From contig JAOUMJ010000010.1 in assembly GCA_029881495.1 (NCBI GenBank), positions 16,628-80,627 of the forward strand: a stretch of DNA of 64,000 bases, read 5' to 3'. The translations under genes and the position numbers were made by a program. The notes beneath the pieces were generated by a model. That model was not told the origin of the DNA and searched no databases. It saw nothing but the letters and a program-made list of their open reading frames with translations. Of the stretch, positions 1 to 8,238 are shown in pieces. Position 1 is the stretch's first letter, and each line of letters opens with the position of its first letter. Source of the stretch: Nitrospinota bacterium. Its GTDB lineage: Bacteria; Nitrospinota_A; UBA7883; JACRGQ01.

Positions 1-301
1 CTGAAATTATCGAGGTACCCTGCAGTACGTTCTTGGTTATTTCAACCCCTTCGTTGGTCAGTTTGATTACCTCCGGCCCCTTGCCAGCTTCGCCGTAACC
101 CAGGATGTATTTTTCAAATACCTTGGATAGCCCTTTGAAAATTGCACAGAATTCCGGATTGTCGGACTTTGAAAAGATATCCCTCAGCTCGTCTATTTTC
201 TGGCTTGCTTCGGCTATCTGCATCAAGTCGCCGAGCTTATCGTCCATCATCATGCAATGGACCGCGAGTTTATCCAGCTTCTCTAATATTTCTTCAGACA
301 T
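1..301 (-). CDS. Hypothetical protein, N-terminal part (runs off window)
   Basis: Open frame from an ATG at 301 reading leftward off the window edge, about 100 residues visible. The start reads MSEEILEKLDKLAVHCMMMD. It is acidic, largely helical in appearance, with no signal peptide and no motif I recognise. It lies downstream of thyX on the same strand with a 121-bp gap that holds a possible terminator hairpin, so it may be a separate transcription unit. Function unknown. Confidence 0.6.
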   Translation of the reverse strand, partial: MSEEILEKLDKLAVHCMMMDDKLGDLMQIAEASQKIDELRDIFSKSDNPEFCAIFKGLSKVFEKYILGYGEAGKGPEVIKLTNEGVEITKNVLQGTSIIS

Positions 302-371
302 ACCTGGCTTCGGTTCTCTCCATCTCTACGCTAGAGTTGTTCAAGGATATTACAATTTTTCCTTAGGCACC

Positions 372-406
372 AAAATGGACAATGACTTCTTTTGAATATC
401 CATTTT
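372..406 (-). terminator. Possible terminator after thyX
   Basis: AAAATGGA at 372-379 is repeated inverted as TCCATTTT at 399-406, just downstream of the thyX stop on the minus strand. The loop is long and the stem AT-rich, so this is a weak call. Confidence 0.3.
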
Positions 407-422
407 AACTGTAAAAAAAGGG

Positions 423-1046
423 CTAATCAAGCAAGTCTCCAAATACAGCTGGCGCTTCCGTCACGAGCCGTTCCAGAATTTTCCTGGAAATTTCCCTTAT
501 TTCCCACTGCGCGTTCTTCTCGGTCCTTATTGAAAGGATCAGCCTCCATTCCCTGAAATTGGCAGTTATAACGATCTCTGAACTTACCGCGTTCGGCAGG
601 ACAAAGCGGGCGTCCTCCTTGCGTATATCCATCCCTTTCAGCTTGCTGTATGCGATTCGGCTCTGCTCCATCGCCTCCCTGAATACCTTAAGCGCCTCGG
701 GATTCGACGCGATCGAAGGGGGGGTAACTACCTTGAAATCCTCTTCGCTCACGTATCGCTGGGACTGCTGGGAAAAGGAAGCAAGCCTGTGCCTCACCAG
801 CTGGTGCGTAAAGGCTCTGGAACCCCCTTTTATCCTGAAAGTTGCCGAGGCGTGCTCCAGAACCGAGTGATGTCCGCTCTTTACCAGCATCTGGATAAAC
901 CGCTTTGCGGAATCGTCGGTCATCTTCTCGAACGAGAGGTAACATGTTCTCCCCGCCTCCTCAATCAACCTCTCCGCATTCGGTGTTATTGAAAGAAGTT
1001 CTACCTCTGCCGCGCCTGATTCTTCCTGATTTTTCATATTCCACAA
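423..1046 (-). CDS. thyX: Flavin-dependent thymidylate synthase ThyX
   Basis: Converts dUMP to dTMP using FAD, NADPH and methylenetetrahydrofolate, in the cytoplasm. The ThyX signature RHR(x7)S is present as RHRLASFSQQS at residues 85-95, and the HHSVLEH segment (59-65) and the C-terminal block around AQWEIREI also fit the family. The 207-residue length is slightly short but within the family range. Starts at M1 or M4 are both possible. No thyA is seen in the window. Convergent with nothing; it faces away from the sugar-nucleotide gene at 1204. Confidence 0.95.
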   Translation of the reverse strand: MWNMKNQEESGAAEVELLSITPNAERLIEEAGRTCYLSFEKMTDDSAKRFIQMLVKSGHHSVLEHASATFRIKGGSRAFTHQLVRHRLASFSQQSQRYVSEEDFKVVTPPSIASNPEALKVFREAMEQSRIAYSKLKGMDIRKEDARFVLPNAVSSEIVITANFREWRLILSIRTEKNAQWEIREISRKILERLVTEAPAVFGDLLD

Positions 1047-1203
1047 AGTCCCTTTTTATGAATGATATTTAGATTCACTTCCCTGAAATTCTACCAATAC
1101 TTCATCTCCGAGGCTTGTGAAAAGTTTCCAAAATACCGGGATTACGCTCTATCGGCAGATATCAGGAAATAATGAATCCCCCAAATATGATATAAACATC
1201 CGG

Positions 1204-1965
1204 ATGAAGGGAATGATACTCGCCGCGGGGCGGGGAAACAGGCTGAGACCGGAAACGGACACGCTACCCAAACCGCTCTTCAAGATAGGCAATACCAACA
1301 TGATAAGGAACGCCCTGGGATACCTCCTGGCGAGCGGCATCACCGATATCGCCGTGAACCTTCATCATCTCGGCAAACTGATCGAGAAAGAGCTTTCATG
1401 GAACGTCCGCGACAGGATAAACCTTCATCTTGTGCACGAAGAGATAATGATGGGAACGGCTGGCGGAATAAAAGGGGCCGAAGATTTCCTTTCGGGCTCT
1501 ACCTTCGCTGTCATCAACAGCGATATCCTCACCGACATCAACCTTGAGGAAGCGATTGCGATACACCGCTCCAACAACGCCTTGGCTACCCTGGTCGTGC
1601 GCGACAATCCGCAACCATCCAGCATCAGCACCCTCAGCGCACATACCGACGGGAGGCTTGCGCGGTTCATCGACACGAAAGCCCCATGCTACAACCTGGA
1701 AAATCTTGACCCCGTGCTCAAAATGTTCACGGGGGTTGCCGTCTATTCTCCTGAAATTTTTAAGCATATCCCCGGCGGGAGGCCGTGCGACATCAGCACG
1801 GAAGTTTTTCCGAAATTAATTGAGGCAGACCTCCCCGTTTACACTTATAATCACAAAGGTTACTGGGCGGATATAGGAACCCACCAGAGTTTCACCGCCG
1901 CCAGGATGGATGTTGCCTTGGGCAAATTTAAAACTTTTCCAATACAGGATACGCATAAGGAATGA
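1204..1965 (+). CDS. NDP-sugar pyrophosphorylase (nucleotidyltransferase)
   Basis: Predicted to activate a sugar-1-phosphate with an NTP to give an NDP-sugar. The N-terminus MKGMILAAGRGNRLRP is the classic nucleotide-binding loop of the family, followed by PKPLF and an INSD metal-binding region. The frame is open upstream to 1117, but the glycine-rich loop normally begins within a few residues of the start, so the ATG at 1204 is chosen (253 aa). It overlaps the next gene by 4 bases (ATGA), so the two are translationally coupled. It resembles MurNAc-1-P uridylyltransferase/GDP-mannose pyrophosphorylase types without the left-handed helix domain. Substrate not determinable. Confidence 0.85.
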   Translation: MKGMILAAGRGNRLRPETDTLPKPLFKIGNTNMIRNALGYLLASGITDIAVNLHHLGKLIEKELSWNVRDRINLHLVHEEIMMGTAGGIKGAEDFLSGSTFAVINSDILTDINLEEAIAIHRSNNALATLVVRDNPQPSSISTLSAHTDGRLARFIDTKAPCYNLENLDPVLKMFTGVAVYSPEIFKHIPGGRPCDISTEVFPKLIEADLPVYTYNHKGYWADIGTHQSFTAARMDVALGKFKTFPIQDTHKE

Positions 1966-2927
1966 AGGCACTTTACTACGAAAAAAAACTTGCGTTTCGC
2001 GATGATCTCCCAAAACCGACGCCGAAGAACGGCGACGCGCTGGTCAAGGTCGTAAAAAGCGGAATATGCCGGACAGATATTGAGATCGCCAAAGGGTACA
2101 TGGACTTTACCGGCATACCGGGGCATGAATTCGTCGGTATCGTGGAAGATGCATCCGACAAGTCACTCATCGGTGACAGGGTCGTAGGGGAGATAAACTG
2201 CGGCTGTGGAGAGTGCTACGATTGCAAATCAGGCAACCACCACCACTGCAACAGCAGAACCGTTCTCGGCATCAAGAACCACAACGGCTCGTTCGCGGAA
2301 TACCTCACGATCCCTGAAAAGAACCTGCATCACATTCCAGAAGCGCTGAGCGACGACGAAGCGATGTTCGTGGAGCCTCTCGCCGCCGCTTTTCGCGTGG
2401 CCGAGCAGGTGGTCGTGATGAATACCGATTCGCTGGTACTGGGTGATGGCAAGCTCGGCATACTGATAGCCCAGATAATCGCATTCCTCAAGGGGGACGT
2501 GACGCTTTGCGGAAAATACCCTGAAAAGATGAAACTGGTTGATGGAAAGAATATCGCGACCTTAACTCTCGACGAACTGAAGGAAAAGAGGCTTTACTCC
2601 ATTGTAGTAGATGCTACCGGCAATCCGGACGGGATCAAGACAGCCCTCGCCCACACCAAGCCGAGGGGAACATTGATACTCAAAACCACAATCGCCGCGA
2701 ATGAACCACCGCAGATCGGCCCGGCGGAACTGAACCATATCGTCATAAACGAAATAACGGTGAAGGGCTCAAGGTGCGGCCCGTTCGTCCACGCCATCAC
2801 GCTTCTGGAACAGCAGTTGATAGCCGTCACGCCGCTCATCGAGAAAACCTTCCCGCTTGAAAAAGGGCTTGAAGCGTTCGAAGCGGCAAAAAGGCCGGGC
2901 GCGCTGAAGATTTTGATAGGTAATTGA
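1962..2927 (+). CDS. Zinc-dependent alcohol dehydrogenase family (MDR) oxidoreductase
   Basis: Medium-chain dehydrogenase of 321 residues. Catalytic zinc ligands are plausible at C36 and H55-E56 (GHEF), and the structural zinc lobe is present as C82, C85, C88, C96. A Rossmann segment follows (LVLGDGKLGIL), with GDGKLG where GxGxxG is usual. Its start overlaps the sugar-nucleotide gene by 4 bases and lgt begins 4 bases downstream, so the three form an operon. Pairing with a nucleotidyltransferase suggests a polyol or sugar substrate, but this is inference. Confidence 0.85.
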   Translation: MKALYYEKKLAFRDDLPKPTPKNGDALVKVVKSGICRTDIEIAKGYMDFTGIPGHEFVGIVEDASDKSLIGDRVVGEINCGCGECYDCKSGNHHHCNSRTVLGIKNHNGSFAEYLTIPEKNLHHIPEALSDDEAMFVEPLAAAFRVAEQVVVMNTDSLVLGDGKLGILIAQIIAFLKGDVTLCGKYPEKMKLVDGKNIATLTLDELKEKRLYSIVVDATGNPDGIKTALAHTKPRGTLILKTTIAANEPPQIGPAELNHIVINEITVKGSRCGPFVHAITLLEQQLIAVTPLIEKTFPLEKGLEAFEAAKRPGALKILIGN

Positions 2928-2931
2928 AGAG

Positions 2932-3705
2932 ATGTTTCCGGTATTGCTTAAAATCGGCCCGGTAACCCTTTACTCGTACGGGCTGATGATCGCGACCGCG
3001 TTCCTTGTCGGCGCACTGCTCATTTCAAAACGCGCAGAGATCGAAGGTGAAGATCCGCAAAAAGCGCTAGACCTCGCCTTCTACTGCATCGTCGCCGCGC
3101 TTATCGGCTCGCGCCTCCTCTATGTAATTGTTGAATGGGAATCGTACATCTCAAGGCCGCTGAACGTCTTCAAGGTTTGGGAAGGTGGTCTCGTATTCTA
3201 CGGCGGATTCATCGGCGCCGCCCTTACCGGATTCTGGTTTGTGCGGAAGGAGAAACTTCATCCGTGGAAAATGGCCGACCTCGCCGCGCCATCCATCGCT
3301 CTTGGCCACTCCATCGGGAGGCTCGGTTGCCTCTTTGCCGGGTGCTGTTACGGCGGCCCGACCGATTCATGGATAGGTATCACCTTTACCGACCCTATGG
3401 CTATCGCGCCGAAAGGTATCGCGCTCTACCCTACCCAGCTTTTCGAGTCGTTTGTAGAGTTCAGCATATTCCTGGTATTGATAGCGGTACGCCCGCACAA
3501 GAAATTCCACGGACAGCTCTTCCTTATGTGGATGTTCCTCTACGCGCTCGGCAGGTTTATCGTCGAATTCTTCAGGGGGGATGACAGGGGAGCGTTCATG
3601 TTCGGCTTCAGCCCTTCGCAAAGCATCGCCATTGCGGTATTTCTTCTGGCAGGCATTCTCCTCACTAAACTCCTATCATCAAACAGGAACTCCAAGAAAC
3701 TCTAG
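2932..3705 (+). CDS. lgt: Prolipoprotein diacylglyceryl transferase Lgt
   Basis: Inner-membrane enzyme that moves diacylglycerol from phosphatidylglycerol to the lipobox cysteine of prolipoproteins. The Lgt signature GHSIGRLGCLFAGCCYGG sits at residues 125-142 with conserved His and Arg, and several hydrophobic segments span the 257 residues. It is the last gene of the operon starting at 1204. Lipobox proteins at 4477, 5869 and 16391 in this window are natural clients. Confidence 0.95.
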   Translation: MFPVLLKIGPVTLYSYGLMIATAFLVGALLISKRAEIEGEDPQKALDLAFYCIVAALIGSRLLYVIVEWESYISRPLNVFKVWEGGLVFYGGFIGAALTGFWFVRKEKLHPWKMADLAAPSIALGHSIGRLGCLFAGCCYGGPTDSWIGITFTDPMAIAPKGIALYPTQLFESFVEFSIFLVLIAVRPHKKFHGQLFLMWMFLYALGRFIVEFFRGDDRGAFMFGFSPSQSIAIAVFLLAGILLTKLLSSNRNSKKL

Positions 3706-3815
3706 CCCCCTTTCCCAATAGGTGAAAAGGGAGATAATGCTCCAGAAACCATTCTTTACAATTTATTACCAAATAGATCGGTGAGATAGCCCTTTAACAG
3801 ATAAAATATATCAAG

Positions 3816-4424
3816 ATGAAAAAAGAGACGGCACCGGAAACCAGCGGATTGACAATCCGTTATGCGCGCGCATACGACTTGATGTTGACCGCCATGACCT
3901 TCGGTCTGGAAAAAAGTTTCAGGAAGACGTTCCTCGATCTCGTCTCACTTAAAACGGGGGAATCGGTTCTCGATGTCGGCTGCGGTACAGGTACACTTGC
4001 CATCGCCGCGAAGAACCTTGTCGACGAAACCGGCTCTGTATCCGGAATAGACGCGGCGCCTGAGATGGTCGAACGCGCGAGGAAAAAAGCTGAAAGGGAT
4101 GGAGCGAAGATAGATTTCCAGACTGCCGTTGCGGAAAAGCTTCCATACCCAGATGGGCATTTTGATGTAGTTCTCAATACGCTGATCATGCATCACCTTC
4201 CGGCAGATATACGCGGAAGTGCATTGGAGGAGATGCGGAGAGTGCTGAAACCTTCCGGCAGGATGCTGTCAGTCGATTTTCAGCTGCCGAGGTTTTTCCA
4301 AAAGGAGAACGCACACGGCGGATGGATACGAAACGCCATTGAGAAAGCTGGATTCAATGTTACTGAAAGCGGACGCACCAGGTTCATGATCCTCGCCTAC
4401 GTCCTATCCACCCCCGGCAAGTGA
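3816..4424 (+). CDS. Class I SAM-dependent methyltransferase
   Basis: A 202-residue cytoplasmic methyltransferase with SAM motif I VLDVGCGTGTLAI near residues 45-57, an acidic residue in SGIDAAPEM (motif II), and post-motif LPYPDGHFDVVLNTLIMHHL. This is the UbiE/Methyltransf_11 type. Substrate unknown. Its last codons (Pro-Gly-Lys-stop) and the following 50 bases recur as a copy at about 5805-5868, marking one edge of the tandem duplication that produced the two neighbouring PQQ-propeller genes. Confidence 0.85.
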   Translation: MKKETAPETSGLTIRYARAYDLMLTAMTFGLEKSFRKTFLDLVSLKTGESVLDVGCGTGTLAIAAKNLVDETGSVSGIDAAPEMVERARKKAERDGAKIDFQTAVAEKLPYPDGHFDVVLNTLIMHHLPADIRGSALEEMRRVLKPSGRMLSVDFQLPRFFQKENAHGGWIRNAIEKAGFNVTESGRTRFMILAYVLSTPGK

Positions 4425-4476
4425 TCGGTTGAAATTTTTTAAATAATAGACCGATTCAGTGAGAACTGCCTGATCC

Positions 4477-5592
4477 TCACATTTTGAATCGCCACTTCTC
4501 CTTACCTGTGACCGCATTTATCGCAAACAGGAAATCTTTAGCGGTTGCAAAATAGGCGGTATCATCTACTACCACTGCGCGTGATTCTATCTCACCATAT
4601 GCTCTAGTTTCCATAACATCAAATTTCCATTTATGACGCCCGGTGTATGCGTCCAACGCAAAAAGATCGTAATATGTAAAGTAGGCCATATCGCCGTAGG
4701 CTGATACCGCGTATGCCCCTCCGGTGCACTCTCCCTTGTTTATGTTCCACTTTTCCTTGCCGGTATTTGTATCTATTGCATAGTCATGCCCCCACGAATC
4801 GTCAGTCCATCTTTCTGCTCCGTAATATGCGATACCGTTGTGGATCACTGGTGAGGAGGTTAAACCTTGCATAGCCTCATATCTATCTTTTTCAACGCCT
4901 GTATAAGCATCAAAAATAAACAAGAAGTTATCCCATAGATAAACGAGGCCATTCGTTACCGTGAATTTAGAGGGCACCTCCGTTTCACCTGCATATCGCC
5001 ACTTCTCGTTGCCCGTGATGGCGTCGAGCGCGTAGAGGCTATTATTTTCACCGCCGTTCACATATATGATCCCGTTGGCGTAGCTCATCGTTGAAATATT
5101 CTTTGCAAAATTACCCCACTCCACGGAATATTCCCACCGCAGACTTTCAGTCACCAAATCGAAAGCGTACACGCTTTTGGAATCGTGATAATAGAACATT
5201 CCGTTGGCAACGGCAGGGTGGGCTTGTATGCTCCCAAATCCAGTATCAAATTCCCGGACCACAACGCCGGTATCTATGTTAAGGCCACGGATCATCCCTT
5301 CGGCTTCCACAAACCATAAGAGACCGTTGTATATGGCGACGCCGGTAATTCTTGGTTGATAATAACTATCTTTCGCAAAGGTTAAGGCGAACTTCCACTT
5401 CTCAACCCCGGTATCGGCATCGACCGCGTATATGAAACCGCTATTGCTTGCCAGAAAAAGAGTGCCTCCAAAAACGAGTGATATCTCCCTTTCAATTGGC
5501 CTGTATCCAGAATAGGCGCAGTCCTTACCGTATTGGCAACCTGAAAGGAGGAACATGGCAAAACAGGCAATAACGAACAGCGGTTTTCTCAA
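4477..5592 (-). CDS. PQQ-like beta-propeller lipoprotein, copy A
   Basis: 371 residues with a lipoprotein signal peptide (hydrophobic stretch, lipobox LLSGC near residue 19). It has about seven repeats of the type YAVDADTGVEKWKF, YALDAITGNEKWRY and FAINAVTGKEKWRF, i.e. PQQ/BamB-like blades. Blades of this kind form an eight-bladed propeller; no PQQ-dehydrogenase catalytic residues are recognisable, so a binding or scaffold role in the envelope is more likely. It is a paralog of the gene at 5869, with similar upstream and downstream flanks. BamB is an alternative, but the duplication and lack of bam neighbours argue against it. Confidence 0.85.
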   Translation of the reverse strand: MRKPLFVIACFAMFLLSGCQYGKDCAYSGYRPIEREISLVFGGTLFLASNSGFIYAVDADTGVEKWKFALTFAKDSYYQPRITGVAIYNGLLWFVEAEGMIRGLNIDTGVVVREFDTGFGSIQAHPAVANGMFYYHDSKSVYAFDLVTESLRWEYSVEWGNFAKNISTMSYANGIIYVNGGENNSLYALDAITGNEKWRYAGETEVPSKFTVTNGLVYLWDNFLFIFDAYTGVEKDRYEAMQGLTSSPVIHNGIAYYGAERWTDDSWGHDYAIDTNTGKEKWNINKGECTGGAYAVSAYGDMAYFTYYDLFALDAYTGRHKWKFDVMETRAYGEIESRAVVVDDTAYFATAKDFLFAINAVTGKEKWRFKM

Positions 5593-5868
5593 TGTAAACC
5601 ATCCTTTGTCTGCTTAAGGACTTTTATCAGGCAAAGATGCGGGGAGTAGTTATGCGACGCTCAACGGTCTTAATTATAGCACTCCGGCGCAATCATATCA
5701 AAAAGGAAATTCTCAGATCATCTATACATTCATTGACAACTTTAAATTGCTGGAATCCTATAGTTTTCCCACTAGCAAATTTCGCCTATTATTACACCTC
5801 CGCCCCAGGCAAGTGATCGGTTGAAACTTTTTAAGCTATAGACCGATTCAGTGAAAACTTCCTGATCC

Positions 5869-6972
5869 TCACATTTTGAATCGCCACTTCTCTTCACCCG
5901 TGACGGCATCTACGGCGTAGAGGTAACCACCTTTTTCAGCATACCGTGCCCGAAAATATATCGTGCCTTCGGAGATGACAAGGGGAGAACTTGCAACATT
6001 TTCCGGTTTAAACTCCCATTTTTTTCGGCCTGTCTCTGCGTCATGCGCGTATATGTCCCAAATTGAGTAATAGGCGGTATTGCCGGATGCGGCGGCAGTT
6101 ACTGGAGCATGCGTGCATTCTCCCCTATTGATCTTCCATTTCTCGCTCCCATCAGTTACGTTGACCGCGTAAAAATACCCGGTGGGTGATTGATTATGGC
6201 TTGCGCCGAAGAATGCAGCCCCGCCTGAAACTGCCGGAGGAGTAGTTATGTATGATTGCGCCTGAAACCTCCACTTTTCCAAACCGGCGCTATTATCAAG
6301 AGCAAAAAGAGTATTATCGCCTCGAAGGAAAACAGAGTCACTTGATACTACTATAGGATCCCGCAAGGTTTCACCCAGAACATTGCTCCATCTCTTCTCC
6401 AGTGTCGTTTCGTCAAGCGCAGTGATGGAACCGACGCCTTCCCGGGAGAGATAGATCAAGCCTCCTGTAGATAAAACAGGAAATCCATAATCAAAAATGG
6501 CGGGGACAATAGGCTGTTCGGTTTCGATATCTATCGCGTAGAAGTTGCCGGAGACTGAATAGTAGATCACTCCGCCGGCTATTGTGATCTTGCCGTTAAA
6601 AATAGGGATCTCTGTCTGAATCCCCTTTAGCTTATCTCCGGTATCAGGATCGATCCCAAATATCTTTCCATCGGAATCAAGAAACCACACCAGGGAGTTG
6701 TAAACAACCATATTGGAGCTTGCTGGATAATAGTGAGGATAGGTATCAGTCAAGGCCTCATATCTCCACTTCTCAAGGCCGGTAACAATATCTACCGCGT
6801 AAAAGTTGCCATCTTCTCCTGCCAGATATGCAGTCCCGTTATATATTAACGGTGTATCTCCGTCAGCACGGGGCGGTGAATCCATACCGCAAGAGCCTGA
6901 CGTAGCTCCGCATGAACTGATCGCAATACCGGCAAGTGCGACACAGGCGATGACGAACAGCGATTTTTTCAT
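5869..6972 (-). CDS. PQQ-like beta-propeller lipoprotein, copy B
   Basis: Paralog of the gene at 4477. The start is set at 6972, giving MKKSLFVIACVALAGIAISS followed by Cys (lipobox ISSC); an upstream in-frame extension to 7014 lacks signal-peptide character. Repeated blades end in DxxTGxEKWRF/KINRGEC motifs, for example YAVDIVTGLEKWRY and YAVDAVTGEEKWRF. The C-terminal tail EEKWRFKM is the same as in copy A apart from one residue. The 276 bases between the two copies contain the promoter-side flank of A and the 3' flank of B. Function unknown; probably an outer- or inner-membrane anchored propeller. Confidence 0.85.
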   Translation of the reverse strand: MKKSLFVIACVALAGIAISSCGATSGSCGMDSPPRADGDTPLIYNGTAYLAGEDGNFYAVDIVTGLEKWRYEALTDTYPHYYPASSNMVVYNSLVWFLDSDGKIFGIDPDTGDKLKGIQTEIPIFNGKITIAGGVIYYSVSGNFYAIDIETEQPIVPAIFDYGFPVLSTGGLIYLSREGVGSITALDETTLEKRWSNVLGETLRDPIVVSSDSVFLRGDNTLFALDNSAGLEKWRFQAQSYITTPPAVSGGAAFFGASHNQSPTGYFYAVNVTDGSEKWKINRGECTHAPVTAAASGNTAYYSIWDIYAHDAETGRKKWEFKPENVASSPLVISEGTIYFRARYAEKGGYLYAVDAVTGEEKWRFKM

Positions 6973-7243
6973 GGTTAACCATCCTTTATCTGTTTGAGGA
7001 CTGTTATCAGGCAAAGATGCGGTGAAGTGATTATGCGACGCTCAACGGTCTTAATTCTAGCACTTTCGCATACTCCTATCAAGAAACATGTCCCATATTG
7101 AACGAATATCAATTGGTGATTAAAGCGTTTTTAACGATGGCATTTCCGGATGCTTGATAGCTTGAATTGAACAACAATTCAAAGAACCCGGCCTGAAAAA
7201 TATACAAAGCCCCTTTTCTCCTTAAAAGACTATAATAGCCGCG

Positions 7244-8161
7244 GTGAGAACAATTACTGTTGCCGTGGACGAAGGAGAAGAGAACGAGAGGCTCGATTCC
7301 TTTCTTGCAAAGAAGATAAGAAAGCTTAGCCGCTCGGCGGTCGCGAGGCTTATCAAGGAAGGGGCGATCGTCCTTAACGAAAAAAGTGTCACCGCAAACC
7401 AAAAAACCAAATCAGGCGAGACATTCACTGTAAACATCCCCGCGCCGGAGCCGCTTGAAGCTGAACCGGAAAACATCCCCTTGGATATCGTCTATGAGGA
7501 CGACGACATAATCGTTGTGAACAAGCAGGCCGGCCTCGTGGTCCATCCTGCCAAGGGGAACAGCCGGGGGACGCTTGTAAACGCCCTTCTCTACCACTGC
7601 AAGAACCTCTCCGGCATAGGCGGAAAACTCCGCCCCGGCATTGTCCACAGGCTCGACAAGGATACGAGCGGACTTATCGCCATCGCCAAAAATGACGAAG
7701 CGCACCACTCCCTGAGCGAACAGCTTAAATCAAGGAGCATGGGGAGGGAGTATGTCGCCATCGTAAGGGGCCTGCTAAAAAAAGAGAGGGGTATCATCAA
7801 CGACGCCATCGGGCGACATCCCCAATACAGGAAAAAGATGTCGATACGGACGGAAAAACCCCGCGAGGCTCTCACGGAGTACGAAGTGATCGAGAGGTTC
7901 GCCGAACATACATATGTAAGATTAAGACTGAAAACAGGGAGGACGCATCAGATAAGGGTGCATCTCTCGTCGAAAAACCATCCTGTGCTGGGGGACATGC
8001 TTTACGGAAAACAAAAAACCGGTCTGATAGACCGCCCCGCCCTTCACGCAAGGAAGATGACGCTGATCCACCCAAAAAGCGGCGAGAAGATGGAATTCGA
8101 GGCGTCGATCCCAGGCGATATAGAGGAACTCCTCGCGCAATTGAGGAAACAGGGCGACTGA
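7244..8161 (+). CDS. rluD: RluD-family 23S rRNA pseudouridine synthase
   Basis: 305 residues, GTG start at 7244. An N-terminal S4 RNA-binding domain (about residues 14-75; RLDSFLAKKI) precedes the catalytic domain with HRLDKDTSG at 135-143, where D138 is the expected nucleophile. GRTHQIRVHL near residue 230 is the second family signature. It converts specific uridines of large-subunit rRNA to pseudouridine. RluD rather than RluC is favoured by length and sequence, but subfamily is not certain. It is divergent from the PQQ-propeller gene and convergent with the GGDEF gene. Confidence 0.9.
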   Translation: MRTITVAVDEGEENERLDSFLAKKIRKLSRSAVARLIKEGAIVLNEKSVTANQKTKSGETFTVNIPAPEPLEAEPENIPLDIVYEDDDIIVVNKQAGLVVHPAKGNSRGTLVNALLYHCKNLSGIGGKLRPGIVHRLDKDTSGLIAIAKNDEAHHSLSEQLKSRSMGREYVAIVRGLLKKERGIINDAIGRHPQYRKKMSIRTEKPREALTEYEVIERFAEHTYVRLRLKTGRTHQIRVHLSSKNHPVLGDMLYGKQKTGLIDRPALHARKMTLIHPKSGEKMEFEASIPGDIEELLAQLRKQGD

Positions 8162-8238
8162 TGGCGATGATCAAGGAAGATATTTCAGGAATTGAGAAGC
8201 AGGCCGCGTGTTGTGGATGATATTTGAACTGTCTGCCT

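Larger units (their letters stand above)
4413..7090. repeat. Tandem duplication unit (about 1.39 kb, two copies)
   Basis: Similarity extends beyond the two PQQ-propeller genes. The 3' flank (GGCAAGTGATCGGTTGAAA) occurs at about 4416 and 5809. The 5' flank (TATGCGACGCTCAACGGTCT) occurs at about 5652 and 7031. Copy B's 3' flank even carries the PGK-stop tail of the upstream methyltransferase. This shows a segmental tandem duplication followed by divergence. An ATCGGT/ACCGAT inverted pair in each 3' flank may act in termination. Confidence 0.8.

Noticed and set aside
8161..8220. 19-residue ORF overlapping the RluD stop (MAMIKEDISG...)
   Set aside because: Too short, no ribosome site, and no continuation into a known partner such as YfiH.
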